A stretch of DNA of 14,338 bases from contig DATNEK010000048.1 of assembly GCA_035553055.1 (NCBI GenBank), forward strand, positions 1 through 14,338. The letters run 5' to 3'. The position numbers and the translations under genes are program-made. The notes under the pieces were generated by a model. The model was not told the DNA's origin, did no database searches, and worked only from the letters and a program-made list of their open reading frames with translations. The stretch comes from Chersky-822 sp035553055. GTDB taxonomy: Bacteria > Actinomycetota > Actinomycetes > Streptosporangiales > Streptosporangiaceae. Shown piece after piece: positions 12,128-14,338 of this stretch (positions are counted from its first letter, which is position 1; each line of letters opens with the position of its first letter).

Positions 12128-14203
12128 GTGAGTGACGACGTCAAATCTGCGCCGGCTAATGTCAGCCCGGGCGAGAAGATTGCCGGATACCGGCTGGAGG
12201 AACAGATCGGCCAGGGTGGCATGGCCGTCGTGTACCGCGCGCACGATGAACGGCTCGACCGCCGTGTCGCGCTGAAGCTGCTCGCACCCGGCCTCGCGTC
12301 CGACACCGCGTTCCGTACCAGGTTCATCAGAGAGTCGCGGGCCGCGGCTGCCGTCGACCACCCCAACATCATTCCGGTCTACGACGCGGGGGACGCGGGC
12401 GGCTTCCTGTTCATAGCTATGCGCTATGTGTCGGGCGGCGATGTTCGGTCGTTGATCGTCGATGGCCAGGTGCTCTCGCCAGCACGAGCGTGGAACATCG
12501 TCAACCAGGTCGCCTCGGCGCTTGACGCCGCGCACGAGCACGACCTGATTCACCGCGATGTCAAGCCGGCCAACATGCTGCTCGACGCGTCAAGCGGCAA
12601 GAGCACAGGCGGAAAGCGGAACAGTCCCGGCGACCAGGCCGAGCACGTCTACCTTTCAGACTTCGGGATCAGCAAGCAGACGCTGGCGAGTCATCTCACC
12701 TCAACTGGGCAATTCGTCGGCACGCTTGACTACATCGCTCCTGAGCAGATCGAAGCCCAGACAATTGACGGCAGAGTCGACCAGTACTCGCTGGCGTGCG
12801 CTACCTACGAGTTGCTCACTGGCCAACCGCCGTTCCGTCGCGATCTCGGGCTTGCGCTGATCAATGCCCACCTGTCGACTCAACCACCATCAGTGACCAC
12901 CAAGCGGCCAGATCTTCCGCCGGCTATCGATCAGGTGCTTGCCAAGGCGATGGCCAAGTCACCTGACCAGCGCTACGGGACGTGTGTCGAGTTCGCAACC
13001 GACCTTGGCAAGGCAGTCGGCGCGGTGCCTGGCATCCCGTCGGTAGCAGCGACCACGGCGCAGCCGACGCCCGGTGACAGCGGCGAGCAAGCCAAGGCCT
13101 GGCCGGCCACCGAACTGGCCACTCCTGGGATACTTGCCGCAGGTGCGATCGCACATCAGCCCGCCCAGCCGCTGGTCGCCGCCGTCGGCTACGACCAGCT
13201 AACGCAGCAGCCGCCTGGACCGGTGACGCCTGCTCAGCCGATGCAATGGCCGGCCGGCACGCCCGGCGGCTTCGACGCTGCAACGCAGTACTCGCCGACC
13301 CCGCCACCAGGCCAGACCCCGCCGCCAGGCCAGACCCCACCGCCAGGCTGGCAGGCGAGCGGTCAGTCCAATCCGCAGGCCGGTTACGCGCCCTACCAGC
13401 AACAGCAGCAGTTCCAGCCGTATCAGACCGGCCCGGTCGGTCCGCCGGTCCAGCCCTACCAGACCGGTCCTGTCGGTCCGCCTATTCCGGGCTGGACCCC
13501 GCAGAGCGGACCCGGCTGGCCACAGCCACAGCAGCCGAAGAAGTCACGCGGCGCCCTGATTGGTGTTGTCATCGCGACGGTAGCCGTGGCGGTTGCGGCA
13601 GCAGCGGTGGCGCTTGTCGTGCTGCCCAAGCACAATAACAACAGCAACAACAACGGCAATAACAACGCGAACTCGTCCAGCTCGTCGAGCACATCGCCAC
13701 CGCCGACCAATCAGTCGTCGACCCCGGCAAACAACAACCAGAACGGGCCCTCGGCGCAGTCCGAGGCGACGACGATCAACACCTTGCTGGTCAACAGCGC
13801 CCAGAGCAGGTCGCAGTGGAACGCCAACACTCTGGTGACCAACGTGGGAAATTGCGTCGCCATAGATTCCGACGTCACTCAGATTGGCGACATCGCACAG
13901 CAACGGCAGACGGAGCTGGCCCAGGCAGGAAACCTGCAGGTCGGCGCGATCCCGGACGGTTCGACGCTCAAGAGCGAGCTGATGACCGCGCTGCAGATCT
14001 CGCTCAACATTGACAACGACTATCTGACCTGGGCAAAACAGCAGCAAAGCTCAAACTGCACGGTCGGCACCAACTCGACCTACTTCCAGGAAGCCTCGAG
14101 CGAGGATAACCAGGCGACGTCTGACAAGGAGACGTTCTTGTCCACCTGGGACCCGATCGCCAACCAATATGGCCTAGAGCAATTCGACGCCAGCCAGATC
14201 TAA
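12128..14203 (+). CDS. Membrane Ser/Thr protein kinase (PknB-like, non-PASTA ectodomain)
   Basis: 691 residues. Kinase domain at about 21-297: glycine loop GQGGMAVV (28-35), catalytic Lys50, HRDVKPAN (142-149), DFG (178-180), APEQ (204-207). Between HRDVKPAN and DFG there is an unusual polar insert (about 154-172). A Pro/Gln-rich linker with internal repeats (300-470) leads to a basic stop-transfer motif (KKSRG), a single membrane helix (about 476-501) and an Asn/Ser low-complexity spacer. The C-terminal domain of about 155 residues is predicted extracytoplasmic, has two cysteines, contains no PASTA repeats, and I do not recognise it. The GTG start has GAGGG upstream that overlaps the TGA ending the extended cphA frame, 12 bp away. 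The substrate is unknown; regulation of cyanophycin turnover is only a neighbourhood guess. Confidence 0.92.
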   Translation: MSDDVKSAPANVSPGEKIAGYRLEEQIGQGGMAVVYRAHDERLDRRVALKLLAPGLASDTAFRTRFIRESRAAAAVDHPNIIPVYDAGDAGGFLFIAMRYVSGGDVRSLIVDGQVLSPARAWNIVNQVASALDAAHEHDLIHRDVKPANMLLDASSGKSTGGKRNSPGDQAEHVYLSDFGISKQTLASHLTSTGQFVGTLDYIAPEQIEAQTIDGRVDQYSLACATYELLTGQPPFRRDLGLALINAHLSTQPPSVTTKRPDLPPAIDQVLAKAMAKSPDQRYGTCVEFATDLGKAVGAVPGIPSVAATTAQPTPGDSGEQAKAWPATELATPGILAAGAIAHQPAQPLVAAVGYDQLTQQPPGPVTPAQPMQWPAGTPGGFDAATQYSPTPPPGQTPPPGQTPPPGWQASGQSNPQAGYAPYQQQQQFQPYQTGPVGPPVQPYQTGPVGPPIPGWTPQSGPGWPQPQQPKKSRGALIGVVIATVAVAVAAAAVALVVLPKHNNNSNNNGNNNANSSSSSSTSPPPTNQSSTPANNNQNGPSAQSEATTINTLLVNSAQSRSQWNANTLVTNVGNCVAIDSDVTQIGDIAQQRQTELAQAGNLQVGAIPDGSTLKSELMTALQISLNIDNDYLTWAKQQQSSNCTVGTNSTYFQEASSEDNQATSDKETFLSTWDPIANQYGLEQFDASQI
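13298..13351 (+). repeat. Three 18-bp coding repeats (TPPPGQ)
   Basis: Units at 13298-13315, 13316-13333 and 13334-13351 encode TPPPGQ, TPPPGQ and TPPPGW in the kinase juxtamembrane linker. The few differences are mostly at third positions, so the duplication is fairly recent and the peptide has been maintained. Confidence 0.85.
13415..13486 (+). repeat. Two 36-bp coding repeats (QPYQTGPVGPP)
   Basis: Two adjacent 36-bp units, 13415-13450 and 13451-13486, encode QPYQTGPVGPPV and QPYQTGPVGPPI in the kinase linker. Differences are mainly synonymous. They follow a short polyglutamine run (QQQQQ). Confidence 0.8.
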
Positions 14204-14282
14204 GCAGCAGCATCGGTCAACCCGTCGCCCAAGTTCGCGTCTCGGAATACATAGAGTCCGCGATCAGCCAAGCGACGTGTGG

Positions 14283-14338
14283 TTAAGCGGCGAGCCCGAG
14301 TTCATCGCCGACCATGAGCAGCAGCGGGGTGCGATGGG
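14283..14338 (-). CDS. Probable C-terminal end of a gene entering from the right
   Basis: On the minus strand the last bases of the window read as a frame without interruption to a TAA at 14285-14283. The 17 visible codons encode HRTPLLLMVGDELGLAA and have strongly GC-rich third positions, as expected for a coding tail. Too little is visible to name a family. It would be convergent with the kinase gene, with about 79 bp between the stops. Confidence 0.35.
   Translation of the reverse strand, partial: HRTPLLLMVGDELGLAA

Overview
The window is high-GC DNA with actinobacterial gene content: a WhiB-family Fe-S regulator, a mycoredoxin-type glutaredoxin, an ANTAR protein, a PknB-like kinase, strong GC3 bias, and TTG starts on three genes. 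It most likely comes from an Actinomycetota chromosome; the sequence alone does not give the genus. No tRNA, rRNA, transposase or CRISPR array was seen.

Layout. (1) 1-1177 holds no convincing gene but is dense in repeats: seven 24-bp dyads, the last four in a 54-bp tandem array (97-414); a 14-bp triplicate (454-495); a cluster of DnaA-box-like 9-mers, three of them spaced 22-23 bp (596-735); a 32-bp repeat centred on GTGCAC (793-889); and an AT-rich composite inverted repeat (932-1006). Together these look like a replication-origin or DnaA-titration type region, although neither dnaA nor dnaN is present. (2) 1178-3474, plus strand: a stand-alone ThiF/E1-like protein and an ABC1/UbiB-family atypical kinase, 5 bp apart, ending in a strong hairpin. 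(3) 3528-7124, minus strand: uvrD2-type helicase and tesB-type thioesterase overlapping by 4 bp, then a separate whiB7 unit with its own promoter, a leader of about 520 nt containing a 114-codon ORF, two mutually exclusive hairpins, and whiB7. (4) 7260-8020, plus strand, divergent from uvrD2: mycoredoxin and ANTAR protein with an ATGA overlap. (5) 8145-12115: cyanophycinase and cyanophycin synthetase, a storage-polymer module. The synthetase frame runs about 150 residues past the normal family end, through a terminator-like hairpin. (6) 12128-14203: membrane-anchored Ser/Thr kinase with a novel-looking ectodomain. (7) 14283-14338, minus strand: probable tail of a gene entering from the right.

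How it fits together. ABC1 kinase, whiB7, uvrD2 and mycoredoxin side by side is the arrangement known from mycobacteria and other Actinobacteria, so (2)-(4) is the conserved whiB7 neighbourhood. Here it is followed by a cyanophycin synthesis and breakdown pair. The most rewarding non-coding signals are the whiB7 leader, which has the expected A-tract next to the -35 element and an attenuator-like fold, and the DnaA-box/repeat region at the left edge.
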